From Mariniphaga sp041686935 (GTDB lineage: Bacteria; Bacteroidota; Bacteroidia; Bacteroidales; Prolixibacteraceae): a stretch of DNA of 64,000 nt. This document shows positions 9,066 to 17,024 of the stretch, piece after piece; within the stretch, counting starts at the first letter, position 1, and every line of letters begins with the position of its first letter. The notes under the pieces were generated by a model. That model was not told the DNA's origin. It saw only the letters and a list, made by a program, of their open reading frames with translations, and did no database searches. The DNA lies in contig JAWLCW010000010.1 of the NCBI GenBank assembly GCA_041686935.1, positions 119,214 through 183,213 on the forward strand. Reading direction: 5' to 3'. Position numbers and translations under genes: made by a program.

Positions 9066-10904
9066 ATGAAGGATGCAAAAGTAATTGAGTTGGAGGAAGT
9101 GGCCATTCGGTTTTCCGGGGATTCAGGTGACGGTATGCAATTAACCGGAACATTGTTTTCGGATGCCACTGCACTTATTGGTAACGATATTTCAACTTTC
9201 CCTGATTATCCTTCCGAAATCAGAGCACCTCAGGGTACTGTAGGCGGAGTATCGGGGTTTCAGGTGCAGTTTGGAAAAAAAGAAGTAACCACTCCCGGAG
9301 ATTATGCCCATGTGCTTGTGGCTATGAATCCCGCTGCTGTTAAAGCTAATGCAAGATTTATGGACCCCGGGGGAACAATTATTTATGATTCGGACTTGTT
9401 TACAGAAAAAAACCTGCAAAAGGCCGGGTACAAAACAAATGATCCGTTTACAGAAAGCAACCTGCTTGATTTCCGAAAAATAGCAGTGCCCATTACAAGT
9501 CTTACCCGGGAAGGACTGAAAGATTTTGGTCTCGACAATAAAAGTATTCTTCGCAGCAAAAACATGTTTGCTTTGGGTTTGGTTTGCTGGATGTTTAACC
9601 GTCCGCTTGAGTATATTGAAGAATTTATTCAGGCCAAGTTTGCCAAAAAACCTGTTGTGGTTGATTCCAACATCAAGGTATTGCACGATGGTTATAACTA
9701 CGGAATGAACCTGCAGCATTTAACTCCAACATATATTGTTCATTCCGCTGAAATTGAAAATGGAACGTACCGCAATATAAACGGGAATCAGGCAACTGCC
9801 TGGGGATTTATTGCTGCTGCTGAAAAAGCAGGTATCGAGTTGTTTTTAGGTTCATATCCTATTACTCCGGCAACCGAAATTCTTTCTGCGCTTTCTGAAC
9901 GGAAAGACCTGGGAGTAAAAACATTCCAGGCAGAAGACGAAATTGCAGGAATTGCCTCGGCTATTGGGGCTGCTTTTGCTGGCGATTTAGCTATTACCAC
10001 AACCTCCGGTCCTGGTTTGGCACTTAAATCTGAAGCCATTGGCCTTGCCGTTATGGCGGAACTACCTCTTGTAATTGTGAATGTGCAACGCGGAGGACCT
10101 TCAACCGGTCTGCCTACCAAAACCGAACAGTCGGATTTGCTTCAGGCACTTTACGGGCGAAACGGCGAAAGTCCTGTAGTTGTTCTGGCAGCCAGCAGTC
10201 CTTCCGATTGCTTTTTCTATGCATACAAGGCAGCAAAAATAGCGCTGGAAAGGATGGTTCCTGTAATTTTGCTGACCGACGGTTTTCTCGGAAATGGAAG
10301 TGAACCCTGGAAAATTCCTAAAATGTCGGAGTTGCCGCCAATTACACTGCGAATTGCGAAAGATGCAGATTCATTTAAGCCCTACCAGCGCGATGAAACA
10401 TTTCTGGCACGCGACTGGGCTTTTCCTGGTATGCCCGGTTTTGAGCACAGGATTGGAGGTCTTGAAAAAAATGTTTCCGGAACAGTAAGTCACGATCCTG
10501 AAAACCACCAGATAAATACTGAGATAAGAGAAGAAAAGGTTCAAAGAGTTGTAGATTTGGTGCCTGATTTGGAAACTTGCGGAGATGAAGATGGTGAAAT
10601 CCTTATTGTTGGATGGGGCGGAACTTTTGGTCACCTTATCAGCACAACAAGAGAACTCCGAAAAGAAGGGAAAAACGTTAGCCTGGCACATTTTAATTAC
10701 ATCAAACCACTTCCAAAAAATACTGCGGAAGTATTTAAAAATTTTAAAAAAATAGTGGTTTGCGAGCTTAACCTCGGCCAGTTTGCAAGTTATTTGCGCG
10801 ACAAAGTTCCAGGGTTTAAATACCACCAGATCAATAAAGTAAAAGGCTTACCTTTTACAATGAATGAACTCAAAGAAGGAATAAATAAATTACTGGAGGA
10901 CTAA
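9066..10904 (+). CDS. korA: 2-oxoglutarate:ferredoxin oxidoreductase, fused gamma/alpha subunit
   Basis: KorA is the large subunit of a 2-oxoacid:ferredoxin oxidoreductase, most likely acting on 2-oxoglutarate to give succinyl-CoA and reduced ferredoxin, or the reverse for reductive carbon fixation. The 612 residues contain an N-terminal gamma domain (FSGDSGDGMQLTGTLFSDA, residues about 13-190) fused to the alpha domain (GNQATAWGFIAAAEKAGIEL, then SYPITPATEILSALS and TTTSGPGLALKSEAIGLAV). C-terminal domain II contains ILIVGWGGTFG. The beta subunit gene starts 2 bp after the stop. Oxygen-sensitive enzymes of this kind suit an anaerobic or microaerobic lifestyle. Confidence 0.9.
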   Translation: MKDAKVIELEEVAIRFSGDSGDGMQLTGTLFSDATALIGNDISTFPDYPSEIRAPQGTVGGVSGFQVQFGKKEVTTPGDYAHVLVAMNPAAVKANARFMDPGGTIIYDSDLFTEKNLQKAGYKTNDPFTESNLLDFRKIAVPITSLTREGLKDFGLDNKSILRSKNMFALGLVCWMFNRPLEYIEEFIQAKFAKKPVVVDSNIKVLHDGYNYGMNLQHLTPTYIVHSAEIENGTYRNINGNQATAWGFIAAAEKAGIELFLGSYPITPATEILSALSERKDLGVKTFQAEDEIAGIASAIGAAFAGDLAITTTSGPGLALKSEAIGLAVMAELPLVIVNVQRGGPSTGLPTKTEQSDLLQALYGRNGESPVVVLAASSPSDCFFYAYKAAKIALERMVPVILLTDGFLGNGSEPWKIPKMSELPPITLRIAKDADSFKPYQRDETFLARDWAFPGMPGFEHRIGGLEKNVSGTVSHDPENHQINTEIREEKVQRVVDLVPDLETCGDEDGEILIVGWGGTFGHLISTTRELRKEGKNVSLAHFNYIKPLPKNTAEVFKNFKKIVVCELNLGQFASYLRDKVPGFKYHQINKVKGLPFTMNELKEGINKLLED

Positions 10905-10906
10905 AA

Positions 10907-11968
10907 ATGACAGATCTGAAATATACGATAAAAGACTTTAAAAGTGAAAATGAAGTGCGTTGGTGCCCGGGGTGTGGCGACTATGCAATCATGAATGCCG
11001 TTCAGCGTACAATGGCAGGAATGGAAATTCCCAAAGAAAAATTTGCTGTCATTTCCGGAATCGGGTGTTCTTCCAGATTTCCATACTACATGAATACATT
11101 CGGATTTCATACCATACATGGTAGGGCGGCAGCAGTTGCATCAGGGGTAAAAATTGCCAATCCGGATTTAAGTGTTTGGGTTATTACCGGCGATGGTGAT
11201 GCAATGGCAATTGGCGGGAACCATTTTATTCACACCATCCGCAGGAATATTAACCTGAATATTATTCTTTTCAACAACCGGGTATATGGCCTTACAAAAG
11301 GGCAATACTCACCTACTTCAGAGCGTGGTTACAGAAGCAAAACATCTCCTTACGGAACCATAGAAGATCCGTTTGTGCCGGGGCAACTTGTAATTGGAGC
11401 GGGCGGAACTTTTTTTGCCCGCGGAATAGACAGTAACCTGAAACTTGGCGAAACGATTTTTCAGGCAGCAGCTCAGCATAAAGGCACTTCGGTGGTAGAA
11501 GTTTTACAAAATTGTGTCATTTACAACAATGGAGTTCACAATGCCATAACCGACCCAAATTTCCGTGCTGATCGTCAATTGATCCTTGAACATGGAAAGC
11601 CCATGTTATTTGGTGCCGAAAACGAAAAAGGTATTATAATGGAAAAAGGAAAATTAAAGGTAGCAAAATTGGGTGAAAACGGAGTGGAAATTGATGACAT
11701 ACTTGTGCACGATGCCTGTGAGGTTGATCCTACCCTGCATATGGCTCTTATTAATATGTCAATTCCTGATTTTCCGGTGGCTTTTGGTGTCATTCGGAGT
11801 ATTCAGGCCCCTGTATATGATATTGAAATGAAAGAACAAATCAATATAATCAGGGAAAACAGAAAAATCAAATCGGTAGAAGAGCTGCTAAACTCTGGTA
11901 ATACATGGGAAGTTACCGGCAGTGCCAACGGAAAACCTAAAGATTGTCAGGGGAAAGTTTTTAAGTAA
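10907..11968 (+). CDS. korB: 2-oxoglutarate:ferredoxin oxidoreductase, beta subunit
   Basis: KorB binds thiamine pyrophosphate and an Fe-S cluster in the KorAB complex. The 353-residue protein shows VRWCPGCGDYAIMNAVQ near the N-terminus, SGIGCSSRFPYYM, and the TPP-binding GDGDAMAIGGNHFIHTIRRN followed by NNRVYGLTKGQYSPTS. It is preceded by a readable ribosome-binding sequence (ctggaggac) and is translationally adjacent to korA. The specificity for 2-oxoglutarate rather than pyruvate is inferred from resemblance to Bacteroidota KorB and the two-gene organisation. Confidence 0.92.
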   Translation: MTDLKYTIKDFKSENEVRWCPGCGDYAIMNAVQRTMAGMEIPKEKFAVISGIGCSSRFPYYMNTFGFHTIHGRAAAVASGVKIANPDLSVWVITGDGDAMAIGGNHFIHTIRRNINLNIILFNNRVYGLTKGQYSPTSERGYRSKTSPYGTIEDPFVPGQLVIGAGGTFFARGIDSNLKLGETIFQAAAQHKGTSVVEVLQNCVIYNNGVHNAITDPNFRADRQLILEHGKPMLFGAENEKGIIMEKGKLKVAKLGENGVEIDDILVHDACEVDPTLHMALINMSIPDFPVAFGVIRSIQAPVYDIEMKEQINIIRENRKIKSVEELLNSGNTWEVTGSANGKPKDCQGKVFK

Positions 11969-12083
11969 AAAAATCTAATCAGTAAATTGATTTATTTTTT
12001 CCGATTTTTCATTATAGTATTCCAGCCGAACGGAATCCATATTTAATATTTAGCAATTCCTGTTTTTACAAGGTATTTTAAGG

Positions 12084-12105
12084 TATATTTGTCCAAAATT
12101 TGGAC
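12084..12105 (+). promoter_or_regulatory. Putative promoter -7 element with overlapping palindrome
   Basis: TATATTTG at 12084-12091 fits TAnnTTTG. It is joined to a palindrome at 12091-12105 (GTCCAAA, one central base, TTTGGAC, with 7-bp arms) lying where transcription would start, 15 bp before the flavoprotein ATG. It could be an operator; the regulator is unknown. Confidence 0.45.
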
Positions 12106-12119
12106 GAAAAAATAATAGA

Positions 12120-13199
12120 ATGAAAGCATTTAGCATTGGAGATTTACAAATTGAAATTCCTGTAATTCAGGGAGGGATGGGTATTGGAATTTCCTTATCC
12201 GGTCTTGCTTCGGCAGTAGCCAATCAGGGAGGGGTAGGAGTAATTGCGGCGGTTGGAATTGGAATGTTTGAAAAGGATTATGCACGCGATTTTATTGATG
12301 CAAATATCAGGGCTTTAAAGAGGGAAATTAATGCAGCACGTGAAAAAACCAATGGGGTAATTGGTGTGAATATAATGGTAGCACTTACCAATTTTTCTGA
12401 TTTGGTAAAAACAGCCATTGCCGAAAAAATCGACATCATATTTTCAGGAGCGGGTCTGCCGTTAAACCTGCCTTCGTACCTTACCAAAGATTCAACAACC
12501 AAACTGGTACCTATAGTTTCATCGGGAAGGGCAGCCGGCCTGATTTGCAAAAAGTGGAAGGAGGGTTATGACTATCTTCCCGATGCAATTGTGGTGGAAG
12601 GCCCAAAAGCCGGCGGACACCTTGGTTTTAAGCGTGAACAACTCGACAATCCTGATTTTGCTCTTGAAAAACTGGTTCCCGAGGTGATTTCGGAGGTAAA
12701 ACAATTTGAGGAAAAATACCAGACTTCCATTCCGGTAATTGCTGCCGGAGGAATTTATTCCGGTTCTGATATAAAAAAAATAATGGATTTGGGAGCTTCC
12801 GGTGTTCAAATGGGAACCCGTTTTGTTACAACTTACGAATGTGACGCATCGGAAGAATTCAAACAAACCTATATTAATTCCTCGGAAAACGATATAGAAA
12901 TCATACAAAGTCCGGTGGGAATGCCGGGAAGGGCTATTCGAAATGAATTTATTGAAAAAATTAACAGGGGAGAAAAACGGCCGGTAAAATGCCCGTATAA
13001 ATGCCTGAAAACCTGTAATATTGAAAAAACACCCTACTGTATTTTTGCCGCACTTATGAGTGCAATGAAAGGAAATTTTTATAATGGTTATGCATTTGCC
13101 GGTTCAAATGCTTGGAAAACTTCAAAAATAGTATCTGTAAAAGAAACTTTTGAATCGCTGAAACAGGAGTTTCGTGAGGCAGTGGCTGCCAGATTTTGA
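12120..13199 (+). CDS. Nitronate monooxygenase / FabK-like FMN-dependent TIM-barrel protein
   Basis: The 359-residue protein belongs to the 2-nitropropane dioxygenase/FabK superfamily of FMN enzymes. Visible features are PVIQGGMGIGISLSGLASAV at the N-terminus, the GPKAGGHLG segment with the catalytic-type histidine, AAGGIYSGSDIKKIMDLGASGVQMGTRF for phosphate binding, and a Cys-rich insertion near residue 290 (KCPYKCLKTCN then PYCIF). It could oxidise alkyl nitronates, act as an enoyl-ACP reductase, or have another flavin role; the sequence alone does not decide. It stands alone after korB with its own promoter-like element. Confidence 0.75.
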   Translation: MKAFSIGDLQIEIPVIQGGMGIGISLSGLASAVANQGGVGVIAAVGIGMFEKDYARDFIDANIRALKREINAAREKTNGVIGVNIMVALTNFSDLVKTAIAEKIDIIFSGAGLPLNLPSYLTKDSTTKLVPIVSSGRAAGLICKKWKEGYDYLPDAIVVEGPKAGGHLGFKREQLDNPDFALEKLVPEVISEVKQFEEKYQTSIPVIAAGGIYSGSDIKKIMDLGASGVQMGTRFVTTYECDASEEFKQTYINSSENDIEIIQSPVGMPGRAIRNEFIEKINRGEKRPVKCPYKCLKTCNIEKTPYCIFAALMSAMKGNFYNGYAFAGSNAWKTSKIVSVKETFESLKQEFREAVAARF

Positions 13200-13240
13200 A
13201 AAAAAAGAAGGTTCCATCCTCAGGAGGAAAGAGCCTTCTT
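13199..13240 (-). terminator. Terminator of the minus-strand outer-membrane protein gene
   Basis: The minus strand reads AAGAAGG...CCTTCTT with a 10-bp stem (one G-U pair) followed by eight T. It lies in the gap between the two convergent genes. Confidence 0.75.
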
Positions 13241-13260
13241 CAAGTTTTCAGTATCGGTTG

Positions 13261-13815
13261 TTATATTTTCAGTGCAATTCCAATGTTCAGATAAGCAATT
13301 CCGTAGCCCAATTCAACCATTCCAGCTAAATTGTCGGTGAAATAGTACCGTCCACCCACATAAAAAGCTGTTGCAAGCCCACTGCCTGCTACCGAACCGT
13401 AATCAAAACTACCCGAACTTGATTTCCAGCTAACTACTCTGAATCCCAGCATCAAACCTCCGTAGGTATCCAAATTGTCAATAAACTGATAGTGAAGCGA
13501 ACCTCTGCCACCAATAATAAAATTGGAAAATCCATATTCGCCTCCCCATCCGGTATATTTTGAACTGCTGTATCCAACATATCCGCCAACCCCCAATGAG
13601 CTGTTTTCATCAAAAAGTTCATCTTTAATACCAACTTCAAATGAACCGGAAACCGGAGGTACACTTGTTGAATAGAATCTGCCTGTATAAAGCGTGCTTC
13701 CAAGGCCGATTCCAAGATTTAAAACTTTGTCACCTTCGTTAAAGGTTGTGTTTTGTGCGCTTAAAGAAGACGCAAAAACGAGAACAAAAACAAAAAGTAA
13801 AATACGTTTGCTCAT
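13261..13815 (-). CDS. Small outer-membrane beta-barrel protein
   Basis: The 184-residue protein has a signal peptide (MSKRILLFVFVLVFASSLSA, cleavage before Q) and then alternating hydrophobic/polar strands rich in Gly, Tyr and Ser, consistent with an 8-stranded beta barrel. It ends in a hydrophobic strand (YLNIGIALKI). No enzyme motif is visible. Many Bacteroidota 'outer membrane beta-barrel' proteins look like this and their function is usually unknown. Monocistronic with its own terminator. Confidence 0.7.
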   Translation of the reverse strand: MSKRILLFVFVLVFASSLSAQNTTFNEGDKVLNLGIGLGSTLYTGRFYSTSVPPVSGSFEVGIKDELFDENSSLGVGGYVGYSSSKYTGWGGEYGFSNFIIGGRGSLHYQFIDNLDTYGGLMLGFRVVSWKSSSGSFDYGSVAGSGLATAFYVGGRYYFTDNLAGMVELGYGIAYLNIGIALKI

Positions 13816-14016
13816 AATTTTTAATTTTTAATTGATAGTGCAATTTAAGGTATTAATAGCTTAAAATCAATATAAGAATTTAAATACCTGAATTTTTTCC
13901 CATATTGGGAAAAACAAGTGAGTTGTCGTTTTGAAAAAAAGGAAAATAGAATTTTCAAATTTTACCTTTCGGCAGAATGTTTTATTTTCGGACAGATAAA
14001 AAAATATTTCAGATTT

Positions 14017-15180
14017 ATGGAAGTAATTGAAGTTTGTACAAAAAATACAGTTAAAGAGTTTCACAAACTGGCGGAGTATATTTATAAAGATGACCCAAAT
14101 TATACACCTTTTTTAAATGTAATGATTGAGAAAACGTTTGATCCTCAAAAAAATGTAAAATTTAAAGAAGGAGATGCTAAGAGATGGATAATAAAAGTAA
14201 AGGGCAATTGTGTTGGCAGGATTGCTGCTTTTTATGATTTTGCTTACTCGGGCAGCTTTGATCAGCCAACGGGGTGTTTTGGTTTTTTTGAAAGCATTGA
14301 TAATCAGGAAGTGGCAAATCTGTTGTTTGATACAGCTAAAAACTGGCTACAACAAAAAGGTATGGAAGCTATGGATGGCCCTGTAAATTTTGGCGAGAAC
14401 TTTTTTTACTGGGGACTTTTAGCCGATGGGTTTCAGCCTCAAACTTTCGGAATGCAGTACAATAAACCTTACTACCGTAAATTATTCGTAAATTATGGTC
14501 TGAAAACTTTTTACGAACAGTACAGTTATTCGATGGATATTACCAATCCCGATTTGCCCGAAAGGTTCTGGAAAATTGCTGCATGGGTGGCACAAAAGCC
14601 AGGCTACGGCTATGAACATTTTACGTTCAAAAATCAGAATAAATACATCAATGATTTTATAGAAATTTACGATCAGGCATGGGCAAAACACAGCAATTTT
14701 AAACCCGCTAATTTTGATGAATTGAAAGAAACGATTAACCAGGCAAAATTTATTTTGGATGAGGAATTCATCTGGTTTGTTTATCACGAAGGGAAACCCA
14801 TAGCTTTTTATATGATGATTCCTGACCTGAATCAAATTTTGAGAAAAATAAAATCAGGCAGGTTGAGTGCATGGAATATCCTGAAGATGATGTATTTTAA
14901 AAAAAGAAAAACCATTTCCAGATGCAGAGTTATTGTTTTGGGCGTAGTGCCTCAGTTTCAGAGATTGGGAATTGAATCGGGAATTTTTTACCAGCTTAAA
15001 AAAGTTATGCTTAAAAAACCATGGTACAACGACATGGAAATGAGTTGGGTAGGTGATTTTAATCCGAAAATGAACGCACTTTTTAAATCGTTTGGCGCAA
15101 AACAAACACTTACGCATCTTACCATGCGTTACCTTTTTGATACGCAAAAAGAATTCCGGCGGGCAGCAATTATTCATTAA
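14017..15180 (+). CDS. GNAT-like acyltransferase family protein (first of tandem pair)
   Basis: The 387-residue protein is a large GNAT-superfamily-like protein common in Bacteroidota but without assigned substrate. Recognisable pieces are NCVGRIAAFYDFAY (beta-strand of an N-acyltransferase core), MDGPVNFGENFFYWGLLADGF, and a second half with CRVIVLGVVPQFQRLGIESGIFYQL, which resembles the acyl-CoA pyrophosphate loop. I start it at MEVIEV (14017), matching the paralogue downstream; the open frame extends 33 codons further but with atypical residues. It is followed 53 bp later by its paralogue, most of whose aligned residues match by eye. Confidence 0.65.
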   Translation: MEVIEVCTKNTVKEFHKLAEYIYKDDPNYTPFLNVMIEKTFDPQKNVKFKEGDAKRWIIKVKGNCVGRIAAFYDFAYSGSFDQPTGCFGFFESIDNQEVANLLFDTAKNWLQQKGMEAMDGPVNFGENFFYWGLLADGFQPQTFGMQYNKPYYRKLFVNYGLKTFYEQYSYSMDITNPDLPERFWKIAAWVAQKPGYGYEHFTFKNQNKYINDFIEIYDQAWAKHSNFKPANFDELKETINQAKFILDEEFIWFVYHEGKPIAFYMMIPDLNQILRKIKSGRLSAWNILKMMYFKKRKTISRCRVIVLGVVPQFQRLGIESGIFYQLKKVMLKKPWYNDMEMSWVGDFNPKMNALFKSFGAKQTLTHLTMRYLFDTQKEFRRAAIIH

Positions 15181-15188
15181 CGTTAATG

Positions 15189-15196
15189 TACCTTTG
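15189..15196 (+). promoter_or_regulatory. Putative -7 element for the second GNAT-like gene
   Basis: TACCTTTG fits TAnnTTTG, 38 bp before the ATG. No clear -33 element is present. Confidence 0.35.
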
Positions 15197-15233
15197 TGAA
15201 AAACAACTAAAATCTGGTTTTAAAAAATAGAAA

Positions 15234-16433
15234 ATGAAACTGATTGAAGTAACCGATAAAAAAACACGAAAACTTTTTCATAAAGTTCCTCACCATGTTT
15301 ACAAAGGTGATCCAAACTGGGCTTGCCCGCTTGAAGGAATGGTTGAGAATATATTCGACCCACAAAAAAATCCGTCATTTAAAAAAGGAGAAGCCATTCG
15401 TTGGGTGTTACTGGATGAAAGTAAAAATCCGGTTGGCCGCATTGGTGCGTTTTACAATCTTGATAAAGCCAATACATTTGAACAACCAACCGGCGGCTGC
15501 GGTTTTTTCGAATGTACTGATAACCAGATTGCTGCAAATATATTGTTCGATGCTGCACGCGACTGGCTGAAGGACAAGGGAATGGAAGCAATGGACGGAC
15601 CGGTTAACTTTGGTGAAAATTACATGAACTGGGGATTGCTTGCCGATGGTTTTATGCCGCAAGGATTCGGAATGCCCTACAATCCGCCATATTACGTCCA
15701 GCTTTTCGAAAATTATGGTTTCAAAATTTATTTTATGCAGTTTAGTTATCATCTTGACACAACATTGCCCGAGCTGCCCGACCGGTTTTGGAAAGTGGCT
15801 GAATGGGTGGCAAAAAAACCACAATTCAGTTTTAAACATTTTTCATGGAAAGAAAAGGAAAAGTTTATCGACGATTTTGCACAAATATATGATAATGCCT
15901 GGCGGTTTCACGAGCATTTCAAACCTATTGACAAAGATGATTTAAAGGATTTTATAAATAATGCAAAATTTTTAATTGAGGAAGATATTATCTGGTTTGC
16001 CTATCACGAAGGTGAACCAATTGCACTATTCGTTGCAGTACCCGATTTTAACCAGATTCTTGCCAAATTGAAAGGCCGGATTACAATCTGGAATTTTCCG
16101 AAAGTTATGTGGTTAAAGTGGCGAAAAACCATGACCCGAACCCGAAGCCTGATAATAGGAATTGTTCCAAAATATCAGCGATCGGGAATCGATGCAGCCA
16201 TTTTCTGGCACCTTCGTCCGGTTATGTACAGGAAACCCTGGTTTACTGAAATGGAACTTTCGTGGGCAGGCGATTTTAACCCGAAAATAGTGGCGCTTTA
16301 CGAATCGGTAGGCGGTAAAAAAATGAAAACGCACTTTACCATGCGCTACCTGTTCGACCGAAACAAGCCGTTCACAAGGGCTCCGATTATTTCTATGGAA
16401 CCGGATAAAGAAAAATTAAAATCAGCGATTTAA
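15234..16433 (+). CDS. GNAT-like acyltransferase family protein (second of tandem pair)
   Basis: This 399-residue paralogue of the preceding gene aligns over its full length (KLIEVTDKKTRKLFHKVPHHVYKGDPNW at the N-terminus; NFGENYMNWGLLADGF; SLIIGIVPKYQRSGIDAAIFWHL in the acyl-CoA-loop-like region). The N-terminal 'FDPQKNPSFKKGEAIRW' block is shared by both copies. It carries an extra 12-residue tail. The conserved RYLFDRNKPFTRAPII end suggests functional constraint. Substrate unknown. The tandem arrangement points to an old duplication with specialisation. Confidence 0.65.
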   Translation: MKLIEVTDKKTRKLFHKVPHHVYKGDPNWACPLEGMVENIFDPQKNPSFKKGEAIRWVLLDESKNPVGRIGAFYNLDKANTFEQPTGGCGFFECTDNQIAANILFDAARDWLKDKGMEAMDGPVNFGENYMNWGLLADGFMPQGFGMPYNPPYYVQLFENYGFKIYFMQFSYHLDTTLPELPDRFWKVAEWVAKKPQFSFKHFSWKEKEKFIDDFAQIYDNAWRFHEHFKPIDKDDLKDFINNAKFLIEEDIIWFAYHEGEPIALFVAVPDFNQILAKLKGRITIWNFPKVMWLKWRKTMTRTRSLIIGIVPKYQRSGIDAAIFWHLRPVMYRKPWFTEMELSWAGDFNPKIVALYESVGGKKMKTHFTMRYLFDRNKPFTRAPIISMEPDKEKLKSAI

Positions 16434-16445
16434 TTCAATATCGTT

Positions 16446-16476
16446 TTTGGTATCTTAAAAACAATATTTATCTTTG
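16446..16476 (+). promoter_or_regulatory. Promoter of the L31 gene
   Basis: TTTG (16446-16449), a 19-bp spacer and TATCTTTG (16469-16476) match the Bacteroidota primary sigma-factor consensus TTTG-N19-TAnnTTTG exactly. It implies a leader of about 75 nt. Confidence 0.8.
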
Positions 16477-16505
16477 CAGGCCTTAAAAAATTAATAATGA
16501 ATGTG

Positions 16506-16537
16506 GAATGGATTGCAGTTTCAAAATGCAACCATTC
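16506..16537 (+). promoter_or_regulatory. Hairpin in the 5' leader of rpmE2
   Basis: GAATGG-A-TTGCA (16506-16517) pairs with TGCAACCATTC (16527-16537): 11 bp with one bulged A and a 9-nt loop. It sits 20 nt before the L31 start codon and is a candidate autogenous ribosomal-protein leader. Confidence 0.55.
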
Positions 16538-16557
16538 AAAAATTAAAATAAGAAAAA

Positions 16558-16821
16558 ATGAAAAAAGGAATACATCCGGAAGAATACAGAATGGTAGCTT
16601 TCAGAGATATGTCGAACGGACATACTTTCCTGACCCGTTCTACTGTTGAAACAAAGGAAACAGTTGAAGTTGACGGTGCGGAATACCCACTGTACAAACT
16701 CGAAATCTCAAATACCTCACACCCGTTTTATACAGGTAAAGTGAAACTGGTGGACACCGCAGGCCGCGTGGACAAGTTCATGAGCCGTTACGGAAAACAC
16801 ATGGAAAGCAGGAAAAAGTAA
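16558..16821 (+). CDS. rpmE2: 50S ribosomal protein L31, type B
   Basis: L31 bridges the large and small ribosomal subunits. The 87-residue sequence (MKKGIHPEEYRMVAFRDMSNG at the start, then NTSHPFYTGKVKLVDTAGRVDKF) is the type B form: longer than type A and without the CxxC zinc motif. Type B L31 is normally not zinc dependent. It has a consensus promoter, a hairpin leader and its own strong terminator, so it is a monocistronic unit. Confidence 0.95.
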   Translation: MKKGIHPEEYRMVAFRDMSNGHTFLTRSTVETKETVEVDGAEYPLYKLEISNTSHPFYTGKVKLVDTAGRVDKFMSRYGKHMESRKK

Positions 16822-16841
16822 AATATTTGGTGAATAAATGG

Positions 16842-16869
16842 AAAGCTCCGCTGGTTCGGAGCTTTTTTT
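16842..16869 (+). terminator. Rho-independent terminator of rpmE2
   Basis: A perfect 9-bp stem AAAGCTCCG / CGGAGCTTT with the loop CTGGTT is followed by a T run. Confidence 0.92.
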
Positions 16870-17024
16870 GTGTCTGTTAGGTGCTATTTTGTCTGTTTTT
16901 GCTTCAAAATTTCATGAACATCCGCCAGATTTAAATCGTTTGGAGTGATGGCACGACTATTGACTATGACAACCCCACAAATACGAAGAATGAATTCCGA
17001 CAGTTTGTCGCAAAGAAATAACGC

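Noticed and set aside
13918..14016. N-terminal extension of the first GNAT-like protein
   Set aside because: The paralogue starts at the MEVIEV-equivalent position and the extra 33 residues look like translated AT-rich leader.
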